Shown here in pieces: positions 32,793-40,521 of a stretch of 56,972 nucleotides of DNA; the stretch's first letter is position 1; each line of letters begins with the position of its first letter. This stretch comes from an uncultured Oscillospiraceae bacterium (lineage in GTDB: Bacteria > Bacillota > Clostridia > Oscillospirales > Oscillospiraceae): the NCBI GenBank assembly GCA_944385465.1, contig CALWXH010000005.1:1-56972 (forward strand). Reading direction: 5' to 3'. The translations under genes were made by a program, and so were the position numbers. The notes beneath the pieces were generated by a model, which worked only from the letters and a program-made list of their open reading frames with translations, ran no database searches and was not told where the DNA came from.

Positions 32793-33962
32793 ATGCTGAT
32801 CTTCAACGGAGTGATCCACACCATGGATGGAGAGACCATAGACAGCGGCTTCGTCCAGGTGAAGGGCACGGCCATTGTCCAGGTGGGCCACATGAGCCAG
32901 CTGCCCCCGGGGGCGGAGCTGGATCACCAGGTCATTGACGCCAGGGGAGGGCATGTCCTCCCGGGGCTGCTGGACATCCACTGCCATCTGGGGCTGTACG
33001 GATCCGGGACGGGCTTTGAGGGGGACGACCTGAATGAGGCCCATGACCCCTGCACCCCTCAGCTCCGGGCCCTGGACGCCGTCAACCCCCTGGACCCGGA
33101 TTTCCGGGAGGCCCGGCGGGCAGGGGTGACGACGGTGCTCACCGGCCCCGGCTCCACCAACCCCATCGCCGGGCAGTCGGTGCTGCTCAAGACCACGGGG
33201 CGGGTGGTGGACCGGATGGTGGTGCGCGCTCCGGCCTGCATGAAATTTGCCCTGGGGGAGAACCCCAAGACCACCTACCATAAGCGGGGGGCGGGGCCCA
33301 TGACCCGCATGGCCACCGCCGCCCTCATCCGGGAGACCCTCACCCGGGCCTCGGACTACCAGCTGAAGTGGGAGCGGGCCCAGGCCAGCCAGGAGGAGGA
33401 CGAGCCGGAGTTCGACGCCAAGCTGGACGCCCTGCGCCCGGTGATGTCTGGGCGGCTGCCCGCCCACTTCCACGCCCACCGGGCGGATGACATCGTCACC
33501 GCCACCCGGCTGGCCCGGGAGTTCGGCCTGGAGTGCGTCATCGTCCACGGCACCGAGGGCCATCTCATCGCCGACTACCTGGCCAAGGAGGGGGTGCCGG
33601 TGATCACCGGCCCCTGTCTCACCCACCGCTCCAAGCCGGAGCTGGCCCACCTCACCATGGAGAATACCGCGGTGCTGGCCCAGGCCGGCGTGCAGGTGGC
33701 CATCTGCACCGACCACCCCGAGACCCCCATCCAGCACCTGCTGCTGTGCGCCGCCCTGGCGGCCAGGGCGGGGATGGATGAGGAGGAGGCCCTGGCGGCG
33801 GTGACCATCAACGCCGCCTGCATCGCCGGAGAGGGAGACCGGCTGGGCTCCCTGACGGAGGGAAAGGACGCCGATATCCTGGTGATGGACGGCCATCCCC
33901 TGGACTGGCGCAGCAAAATCACACATGTGCTCATTGACGGACAGGAGGTAACCCAGGTATGA
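32793..33962 (+). CDS. Amidohydrolase (imidazolonepropionase-like, metal-dependent)
   Basis: 389 residues. Metal-dependent hydrolase of the urease-type superfamily. The N-terminal small beta domain leads into HVLPGLLDIHCHLG (about 52-65) with the HxH metal pair, then HFHAHRADD (about 230), VIVHGTEGH (about 256) and CTDHPETP (about 307) with the catalytic Asp. The C-terminal part (GDRLGSLTEGKDADILVMDGHPLD) is typical. ATG at 32793 with GGGAGGA. It overlaps the fumarase-alpha-like gene by ATGA, so the two are coupled and may share a pathway, for example amide or cyclic-imide breakdown to a dicarboxylate. Substrate is not assignable. Confidence 0.88.
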   Translation: MLIFNGVIHTMDGETIDSGFVQVKGTAIVQVGHMSQLPPGAELDHQVIDARGGHVLPGLLDIHCHLGLYGSGTGFEGDDLNEAHDPCTPQLRALDAVNPLDPDFREARRAGVTTVLTGPGSTNPIAGQSVLLKTTGRVVDRMVVRAPACMKFALGENPKTTYHKRGAGPMTRMATAALIRETLTRASDYQLKWERAQASQEEDEPEFDAKLDALRPVMSGRLPAHFHAHRADDIVTATRLAREFGLECVIVHGTEGHLIADYLAKEGVPVITGPCLTHRSKPELAHLTMENTAVLAQAGVQVAICTDHPETPIQHLLLCAALAARAGMDEEEALAAVTINAACIAGEGDRLGSLTEGKDADILVMDGHPLDWRSKITHVLIDGQEVTQV

Positions 33963-34804
33963 TCCGGGACATTCAGGCAAAGACCATTTCAGACACCATC
34001 CGGGCTCTCTGCATCCAGGCCAACACGGTGCTGCCCGACGACCTGCGCCGGGCCATCTGCGCCGCCCGGGAGACCGAGCCCTCCCCGGTGGGACAGGCCA
34101 TCCTGGGAGATCTGCGGGAGAACTACGAGTTTGCCCAGGAGAAGGGGCTGCCCATCTGCCAGGACACCGGCATGGCGGTGGTCTTTCTGGACTGGGGCCA
34201 GGACTGCCACCTCACCGGGGGCAGCCTGGAGGAGGCGGTGAACGACGGGGTGGCCCGGGGCTATGTGGAGGGCCATCTGCGCCTGTCCACCGTGGGCGAC
34301 CCCCTGCGCCGGGTGAACACCAACAACAATACCCCCGCCATCCTGCACCTGCGCATGGTGCCCGGGGACAAGGTGGACATCACCGTGGCCCCCAAGGGGT
34401 TCGGCAGTGAGAATATGACCAAGCTGAAGATGTTCAACCCCTCGGTGAGCCAGGAGCAGGTAGAGGACTTTATTGTGGAGTGCGTTTCCGTGGCCGGCTC
34501 CAACCCCTGCCCGCCGGTGGTGGTGGGCGTGGGCCTGGGGGGCACCTCCGAGGTGGCGGCGGGCCTGGCCAAGCGGGCCCTGCTGCGCCCGGCGGGGGAG
34601 TGGAACCCGGACCCCTTCTACCGGGAGATGGAACAGCGGCTGCTGGAGCGGATCAACCGCCTGGGCATCGGGCCCCAGGGCATGGGAGGGGCCACCACGG
34701 CGCTGAGCGTGGCCATCCTCACCTGCGGCACCCACATCGCGGGGCTGCCCTGCGCGGTGAACCTGGGCTGCCACGTGACCCGGCATGCACACACACAGCT
34801 TTGA
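33959..34804 (+). CDS. Class I fumarase/L-tartrate dehydratase alpha subunit, without its beta partner
   Basis: 281 residues. The alpha subunit of two-subunit class I hydro-lyases binds a [4Fe-4S] cluster and adds or removes water on dicarboxylates such as fumarate or tartrate. The three expected cluster Cys are visible in GLPICQDTGM (about 64), SVAGSNPCPP (about 182) and ILTCGTHIAG (about 259). Other hallmarks are RRVNTNNNTPAILH and KGFGSENMTKLKM. The start overlaps the amidohydrolase stop. The beta subunit usually follows directly, but here a terminator and repeat R3 follow and no beta gene is in the window. Confidence 0.9.
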   Translation: MIRDIQAKTISDTIRALCIQANTVLPDDLRRAICAARETEPSPVGQAILGDLRENYEFAQEKGLPICQDTGMAVVFLDWGQDCHLTGGSLEEAVNDGVARGYVEGHLRLSTVGDPLRRVNTNNNTPAILHLRMVPGDKVDITVAPKGFGSENMTKLKMFNPSVSQEQVEDFIVECVSVAGSNPCPPVVVGVGLGGTSEVAAGLAKRALLRPAGEWNPDPFYREMEQRLLERINRLGIGPQGMGGATTALSVAILTCGTHIAGLPCAVNLGCHVTRHAHTQL

Positions 34805-34807
34805 ACG

Positions 34808-34845
34808 GCGGCGGGAGGCGGAGGCCTCCCGCCGCTTTTTATTTT
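34808..34845 (+). terminator. Terminator after the fumarase-alpha gene
   Basis: 12-base arms GCGGCGGGAGGC and GCCTCCCGCCGC around a four-base loop, then TTTTTATTTT. It begins four bases after the stop codon. Confidence 0.93.
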
Positions 34846-34864
34846 GAGTTTGGCCGGGATGTTT

Positions 34865-35706
34865 TGCCTCTGGTGCGTCCCTTTTGCCGGAAAGTTCCGG
34901 CAGGCCCTTGGGGTTTTGCCGGTTCCCGCACCGGCGGGCGGGGTACTTTCTCTTGCGCAAGAGAAAGTACCCAAAGAGTGCGCATAGGGGGCGGCCCCCC
35001 TATGCACCCCCCGCTCAGTTGGGGTGCGCCCTTCTCTTTCCGGCGTCCTGAACCCGCGGCTGCGCCGGTTCCCCCGACGGCCTCCGGCCTCCTGCATCCG
35101 TATGCTTTGGTGCCTGCGGCCCAGGATAGGCGCCTAAACTGGCAGGGCACTTCGGTGTGTGCGCCGTTAGAGGCACAGACCCGCAGGCTTGAACACCGAG
35201 ATTAGGCGCCCATAGGCGGCGCAGAAGTGGGGCAAGTTTGGTGGCACCAGGGCGGAGCCCGCCGAGGGGTGCGCAGAGCGTCGATACTGTGCGCCGGGCG
35301 TTAGAGGGACGCACCGATTCTGCTCCCCCGTAAACCGGGGGTTCTTAGGGGGGCAAATCCTGGAGGACGCCCTTTGTCCGATGGATTTGTCCCCCTATGC
35401 GCGTCTTTGCCTACTTTCTGCGCGCGCAGAAAGTAGGTCGCCCTTCCGGGCGAAACCTCGTCGTCGCAAAGTCCGCTTAGCTTCGTTTCCGCCCAAGGAC
35501 GGCGAAAACTTCGCCCGCTCCCTTGCTCCTCCTCTCCCCGCGTCGCCACAAGCTCCATATCCTTTGCTTCCGCCTCTGGCGAAAGCTCATCCATTTCGCT
35601 GCGGCTCCTTTCCCCACAAAAGCCCTGCTTTTGTGGGGGCCCCAGCTATCCGCTTCGCTGGGTTTCGGCGGGGGCCCCAGATGCCCGCCGGTGCGGGAAC
35701 CGGCAA
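34865..35706 (+). repeat. Palindrome-bounded intergenic repeat, copy R3
   Basis: Occupies most of the gap between the fumarase-alpha gene and hpf. Bounded on the left by a perfect 30-base palindrome (GGTACTTTCTCTTGC and its complement, 34942-34971) and on the right by CCTACTTTCTGCG..CGCAGAAAGTAGG (35410-35437). Order of modules is as in R1: TTTGCCGGAAAG, ATAGGGGGCGGCCCCCCTAT hairpin, CTCAGTTGGGG, CTTTCCGGCGTCC, GACGGCCTCCGGCC, AGGCGCCTA, CCCGCAGGCTTGAACACC, CCCCCGTAAACCGGGGG. The 270-base tail (35438-35706) is nearly identical to the R1 tail. Best-preserved copy in the window. Confidence 0.85.
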
Positions 35707-35814
35707 CCAAAGGGCTCCGGGCACCCGCCGGCGAAAGAATCGGGGGAACGGGGGCGCAGCCCCAGAAATTTTTTGTGAATTTCGCATAAAACTATGGCGC
35801 AAATTGGAAAGCTG

Positions 35815-35823
35815 TGTTACAAT
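35815..35823 (+). promoter_or_regulatory. Extended -10 promoter of hpf
   Basis: TGT plus TACAAT (35818-35823) in a short AT-rich island, 89 bases before the ATG. The leader contains two GC hairpins (CGGCCCGGCCC/GGGCCGGGCGG near 35837-35868 and GCCCCGGACCGGGGC just before AAAAGGAG), which might modulate ribosome access. Confidence 0.55.
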
Positions 35824-35911
35824 AATTGCAAGGAGCGGCCCGGCCCCCTTTGGGACGGGCCGGGCGGTTCCCAACGCTGTGCCCCGGACCGGGGCAAAAG
35901 GAGCTGAGCAC

Positions 35912-36460
35912 ATGAAGTTTACGTTCACAGGGAAGAAAGTCAACTTGTCCAGCCGCGTCCAGAACTACGCGGAGAAGAAAGTGGGGAAGCTGGAGCGCTA
36001 TTTCAAGACCGAACCGGAGGCCAGTGTGGTGTTCTCCGTGGAAAAGGATCGCAATAAAGTGGAGCTGACCATCCGCTCCGGCGGCATCGTGCTGCGGGTG
36101 GCGGAGAGCACTTCGGATCTGTTCGCCTCCATTGACGCGGCGGTGACCTCCATGGAGCGGCAGCTGCGCAAGCACAAGGCCCGGCTGGAGAAGCGCCTGC
36201 GCCAGGACGCCTTTGAGCGCACGGTTCCCGCCGAGGAGGTGTCCACCTTCGTGCCCGACGTGGTGGAGGAGAGCGAGTTTGAAGTGGTGCGCACCAAGCG
36301 CTTCCCCATCAAGCCCATGACGGTGGACGAGGCCATTTTGCAGATGGACCTGCTGGACCACACCTTCTTCGCCTTCAAGGACGAGAACACCGGGGCCTTT
36401 TCCGTGGTGTACAAGCGCAACGACGGCGGCTACGGCCTCATCGAGGACGACGGGAACTGA
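35912..36460 (+). CDS. hpf: Ribosome hibernation promoting factor, long form (HPF/RaiA)
   Basis: 182 residues, the long HPF form of Firmicutes that dimerises 70S ribosomes into 100S particles in stationary phase. The N-terminal S30AE domain (about 1-100: MKFTFTGKKVNLSSRVQNYAEKKVGKLERYF..) binds the decoding centre. The linker leads to a C-terminal dimerisation domain (about 124-180: VVRTKRFPIKPMTVDEAILQMDLLDHTFFAFKDENTGAFSVVYKRNDGGYGLIE). AAAAGGAG precedes the ATG. Monocistronic with its own promoter and terminator. Confidence 0.96.
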   Translation: MKFTFTGKKVNLSSRVQNYAEKKVGKLERYFKTEPEASVVFSVEKDRNKVELTIRSGGIVLRVAESTSDLFASIDAAVTSMERQLRKHKARLEKRLRQDAFERTVPAEEVSTFVPDVVEESEFEVVRTKRFPIKPMTVDEAILQMDLLDHTFFAFKDENTGAFSVVYKRNDGGYGLIEDDGN

Positions 36461-36489
36461 ACCTTCCCTCTGAACTGCACACAAAATCA

Positions 36490-36530
36490 CCCCGCCCCGC
36501 TGGAGCAATCCGGCGGGGCGGGGTTGTTTG
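36490..36530 (+). terminator. Terminator after hpf
   Basis: CCCCGCCCCGC and GCGGGGCGGGG arms, followed by TTGTTTG. It sits between converging genes and may also end the minus-strand transcript, although the opposite T-run is weak. Confidence 0.8.
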
Positions 36531-36545
36531 TGGATGGAAACCGTG

Positions 36546-38885
36546 TTACGGCAGCAGGTTGAGCAGGTTGTGCTCGGTGAAGTCATACCACACCGCGTCC
36601 GCCTTGGCCGCCTGCTCCGCCAGGGCGGCCTCAAAGTCCTCCGCTGTGGCCGTCTGGCCGTCCACGGTGTAGCGCAGGACGTGGCCGGAGCCGTCAGACT
36701 CAGAACCGGCCAGCACCTCCAGTTCTGAGTAGCTTCCCTGGAAGCGCAGCCGGGCGACGCCGTGGTCCAAGGCCCCGCTGGAATAGGAGAAGGTGCCGTC
36801 AGATTTCAGGCCCGTGAGGCCGCGGTAGGTCTGCACATAGCCGCTCACGCTGTCGCTGTCCCAGACCCGCAGCACCAGGAACCCGTATGTCTCGTCGCTG
36901 CCGCCGGGCAGGCCGAGCTGGAGCACCCCCTCCCGGTTTCCGTCCCCGTCCAGGTCGGCCAGGGTGAAGCCGGTGATGTTCAGCTGCTGGCCGTCCAGCT
37001 CCACGGCGGGCTCAGAGGGGTCCAGCCACACCTCGCCCCGGGGCTGATCCATGGAGATGGGGGAGCTGCCCCGCAGGGCACCGGCCAGGACGGTGAGGAC
37101 AGGCAGGTCGCCGTTATCCTCCGGGGGATGGGAGAAGAGGGTGAGCTCCGGGATCCCCAGGGTGAAGCCGGAGCCGGTGTAGGTGATGGGATAGTCCAGC
37201 CGGCCAATGGGGTCGGTGGTGACGGCGGTGGGATTCTCGTAGTGGTCGGCCAGCACCGGGCGCAGGACGGCGGTGATGCCGCCGCCGGCCAGGTTCAGCT
37301 CGGAGACGCTTTCGACGTAGCCGTAATACACGTCCTCCGGGGCCAGAGTTCCATGCTCAAAGAAGGAGAGGGGAAGATAGATCGAGTCATTCACAGCGGC
37401 CCCGTTGTAGTGGGTGAAGATCAGCGTCTCGGTGGGGATCTGATAGGCCGCTACGTTGCTGCCGGCAAAGCACTCCAGCACATCCGCGGTATCAAAGCTG
37501 TGGGCGGTGAGGGCCCCCTTGGCCAGCTCGTACACGGTGACCACCGGGGCGGCGGAGCCGTTGGGCTCGTGGGTGAGGATGACTTCCGTCGCCCCGTCCC
37601 CGTCCAGGTCCTGGGCGTACAGCCCGGTGAGGCTGTCCGGGGAGATGGGCTGGGACAGCTCAAAGTAACTGCAGTCCCAGTCCAGGATCAGGCTGTCCCC
37701 CACCTGGAGCAGACGGATTTCGGTGGAGCGCACGCCGTTGGGGTTGTCCGCCCGCAGCAGATAGGGGGCGTAGCCCACGGTGTACTCCCCGTCGGAGGCG
37801 GTGCACTGGAACTGATCCACCCGCCAGCCCGCCGGCGTGCGCACCATAGTGACGGGGAAGGTGAGGGTGTACTCGTAGCCGGAGGCCACCCGGGTGTCCC
37901 GCTCTTGGGTGTTCTCGTCGGGGAAGGGGTAGGGGCTGGCATAGTGGCCGGTGACGGTGAAGGAGATGCGGTCCGCCGTGTGCTCCACCAGCTCAAAGGT
38001 GTCCGGGAAGTTGTCGTTGTAGTTCCCGCCCCCCAGGGACACCCACCGGAAGTACAGCGCCCCGTCCTGCTCCACATAGAGGGCGGGCTCGCCCTCATTG
38101 CGGTTGTGGGCCTGGAAGAAGTCGTCGGTGAACAGGGTCTGGACGGCCGTCTCAAAGTCGTCCCACCGGGCGAAACGGCCCTGGGCGCGGGTGTAGGTGG
38201 TGCCGTCTATCTCCGCCGTCTCAAATTCCTCGTAGTCCGGGGCGGTCTCGTTCCAGTTGTGGAGCCCCTCCCCGGTGTCATTGCCGAAGAGGTGGGTGTA
38301 CAGGGTGTGGGCGCTGCGGTAGAGCGCCTGCTGTTCCGCGTCCAAAAAGTCGGGAACGGGCAGGTCGGGGTCGTCCAGCGGGGGCATCAGGCTTTCCGAC
38401 ACCGCCTGGGCGGGGGCCCAGGCGTAGCCGGCGGGCCGGAAGTTGCCGTCCTCCAGAGCCAGGGTGACGGTGAGGTAGCCGGCGTAGTCCGTCTCGGTGG
38501 CCCGCAGGCCGATGGTGCACGATAGCGCGCCGTCCTCCACCGAGAAGGCGTAGTAGTCCCCGGCGGCGAGCTGGGGCAGCAGCTCCTCCTGGGGGAAGGG
38601 CAGGCTGTCCTTGTCAACTTCCCGGGTGAAGCCGTTGGCGGCGGAGATGGAATAGCTGTCCCCGCTGACGGAATAGGTGAGGGTGCTCTGGGCGGTGGTG
38701 AGCAGGTCGCCGCAGGGGTATTCCTCCAGGGCGGCCCCGTCAAAGACGTGGGCCTCCTGGGTGAAGAGCTGGCCGTCCTCCCGGGTGGTGAACACCACCA
38801 CGCACTCCTCCGCCCCGTCGCCGTTCAGGTCGGTGGCATAGACGGCGGGGGAGAGCTGCGCCAGGCACGCCCCGTCAAATTCCAC
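36546..38885 (-). pseudogene. Frameshifted C-terminal part of the first M56 protein: extracellular DxDGDG-repeat region
   Basis: 779 codons open from a GTG at 38885. No signal peptide or membrane span is seen, and there is no ribosome site at its start. It contains three Asp-rich FG-GAP/VCBS-like calcium-binding motifs: TDLNGDGAEECVV (about residue 19), QDLDGDGATEVIL and LADLDGDGNREGVLQ. The equivalent region of the second M56 protein (40522-43278) is fused in frame to its peptidase domain. Here the peptidase frame enters the wrong frame at a run of seven Gs (38894-38900 on the plus strand as Cs). Removing one G joins the two parts as ..RLTRGEEGVEFDG.., so this is best read as the second half of a single gene of about 1175 codons. 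Confidence 0.75.
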
Positions 38886-40071
38886 CCCCTCCTCCCCCCC
38901 GGGTGAGCCGGAACCGGGTGTACCGGCCGTCCTGGGGCGCGCCCAGGGAGGTGACGGAAAAGCCGTCCGTCCCGCCGGTGACGGGGGTGCCGCTGGCCCG
39001 GGCGATGGGGTCGGTGAGCAGGCACACCGCCGCCCCCACCACCGCCAGGCTGCCCACCAGCACGATCCACAGGGCGGGGCGGTGATAGGTCAGCACGGTT
39101 TTGATCCGCTCCCGCACGCCGCTGCCCCCGAAGGCCAGGGGACAGGGGGCGGGGAATTTCTGGCCGGCGGCTACGGCCAGCAGGGCGGAGGAATAGTCCT
39201 GCTTGCACGCCGGGCCCAGGCGGCGGATGACCCCCTGGTCGCAGGCGGCCTCGATGTCCCGGCTGAGCAGCAGGAAGGCCAGCCAGGCCGCGGGGTTGAA
39301 CCAGTGCAGGGACAGGGCCACCCAGCAGATGGGCTTGACGATGTGGTCGCCCCGGCGCAGGTGGGTGCGCTCGTGGCACAGGATGAAGGACCGGGCGGGT
39401 TCCCCCACCCCGCAGGGCAGGTAGATCCGGGGCCGTAGCCAGCCCAGCAGGAAGGGGGAGCTCACCGACGGGTGTTCCCACACCCCGCTCTCCACCCGCA
39501 CCGCGTCAAAGAGGCGGCGGCGCAGCAGCAGCCAGGAGATCAGGGCGTAGCCCAGCATGGCGGCCGCCCCTGTCAGCCACACCCCGGCCACCAGCGCCCG
39601 CCAGGGGAAGGCGGCCGGCTGCTGGGGCTGGCCGGAGGTAGCCGGGTCGTCCCCGCCCTGGGGCTGCTCAGGCAGCGGGGCGACGGCGGCGGGCTCGTCC
39701 TGCCCCACGCTCTGGGCGGGATTGCCGGTCTGGGGGTCGCCTTGGACGTCCCCCGGGGCATCGGTCTGGGGAAGGGCGGGGTCATTTTCCTGGATGGGGG
39801 CGGGGTTCTCCTGCGCCCCGCTCTGGGACACGGCGGGGCGGGCGCCCTCCGCCAGGGCCTGGGGGACGGCGGAGAGCGGGCTCTGGAGGGAGAAGGGGAG
39901 GAGCAGCCGGGCGAAGACGATGAGCCACAGCAGGCACACCGCCTGCCGGGGGGCCCGCTTCTTCAGCGCCAGCCGCAGGAGAAAGACGATGCCGGCGGCG
40001 TAGGCGGCGGTGAGGCTCATCCCCCACAGGGGGGTGGGGGCGGTGAACAGGGCGCCCAGGGCGTCAGCCAT
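38875..40071 (-). CDS. BlaR1/MecR1-type M56 membrane metallopeptidase, first copy (frame ends at a G7 run)
   Basis: 398 residues as read. M56 peptidases are signal-activated antirepressors that cleave BlaI/MecI-type repressors. Hydrophobic segments at about 18-35, 44-62, 158-182 and 336-355; the zinc motif HERTH is at about 233-237 on the cytoplasmic side. A Pro/Gln/Asp-rich loop (about 75-152) lies between the second and third spans. The last residues (TRGGGGGGI) are frameshift-derived. Its ATG overlaps the end of the repressor gene by eight bases, so the two are coupled. Residues 36-215 are nearly the same as in the second copy, including the low-complexity loop, which indicates recent duplication. 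Confidence 0.88.
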   Translation of the reverse strand: MADALGALFTAPTPLWGMSLTAAYAAGIVFLLRLALKKRAPRQAVCLLWLIVFARLLLPFSLQSPLSAVPQALAEGARPAVSQSGAQENPAPIQENDPALPQTDAPGDVQGDPQTGNPAQSVGQDEPAAVAPLPEQPQGGDDPATSGQPQQPAAFPWRALVAGVWLTGAAAMLGYALISWLLLRRRLFDAVRVESGVWEHPSVSSPFLLGWLRPRIYLPCGVGEPARSFILCHERTHLRRGDHIVKPICWVALSLHWFNPAAWLAFLLLSRDIEAACDQGVIRRLGPACKQDYSSALLAVAAGQKFPAPCPLAFGGSGVRERIKTVLTYHRPALWIVLVGSLAVVGAAVCLLTDPIARASGTPVTGGTDGFSVTSLGAPQDGRYTRFRLTRGGGGGGI

Positions 40072-40441
40072 GCCCCTCGCCCCTTTCCCGGAACTGGTCG
40101 ATGAGGGCCTTGAGCTCCTCCGCCTCGGCGTCGGAGAGGGTGCGCCCGCTCATGAAGGAGGTGAGGAAGGTGGGCAGGGAGCCGCCGAAGGTGCGCTCCA
40201 CCACGTCCCGGCTCTCCCCCCGGAGGATGTCCGCCCGGGGGACGCGGGCGGTGACGGTGGCGTTCTCATTTTTCACAACGCCCCGGTCCACCAGCTTTTT
40301 CAGCACGGTGTAGGTGGTGGACTTCTTCCAGCCCAGCTTTTCCGCCGCCAGCTCCACCAGGCGGCCGGAGGGCACGGGCTCGTTGTCCCACACGATGCAG
40401 GCCAGGCGGTACTCGCCCTCGGAAATTTTGATGTGTTCCAT
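40064..40441 (-). CDS. BlaI/MecI-family transcriptional repressor
   Basis: 125 residues. Winged-helix dimeric repressor. The N-terminal DNA-binding domain reads HIKISEGEYRLACIVWDNEPVPSGRLVELAAEKLGWKKSTTYTVLKKLVDRGVVKNE. The C-terminal dimerisation helices include LTSFMSGRTLSDAEAEELKALI, which aligns with the region where BlaI is cut by BlaR1 (the Ser-Phe here lines up with the Asn-Phe of BlaI). The ATG at 40441 has GGGAGGT eight bases upstream. It lies between two M56 genes on the same strand; the operon promoter at 43366-43394 carries two dyads that are good operator candidates. Confidence 0.92.
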   Translation of the reverse strand: MEHIKISEGEYRLACIVWDNEPVPSGRLVELAAEKLGWKKSTTYTVLKKLVDRGVVKNENATVTARVPRADILRGESRDVVERTFGGSLPTFLTSFMSGRTLSDAEAEELKALIDQFRERGEGHG

Positions 40442-40521
40442 GGTATTACCTCCCAAAAGGGTCTGCGGAATGTGAAGCGCCTCCGCCCGGGCCGGCCCTG
40501 CCGGAGAAGGGGCGGCGTGGT

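Noticed and set aside
35720-35911. raiA-type structured RNA upstream of hpf
   Set aside because: After the promoter near 35823 only about 85 bases remain, with two simple hairpins; most of the upstream space is repeat R3.
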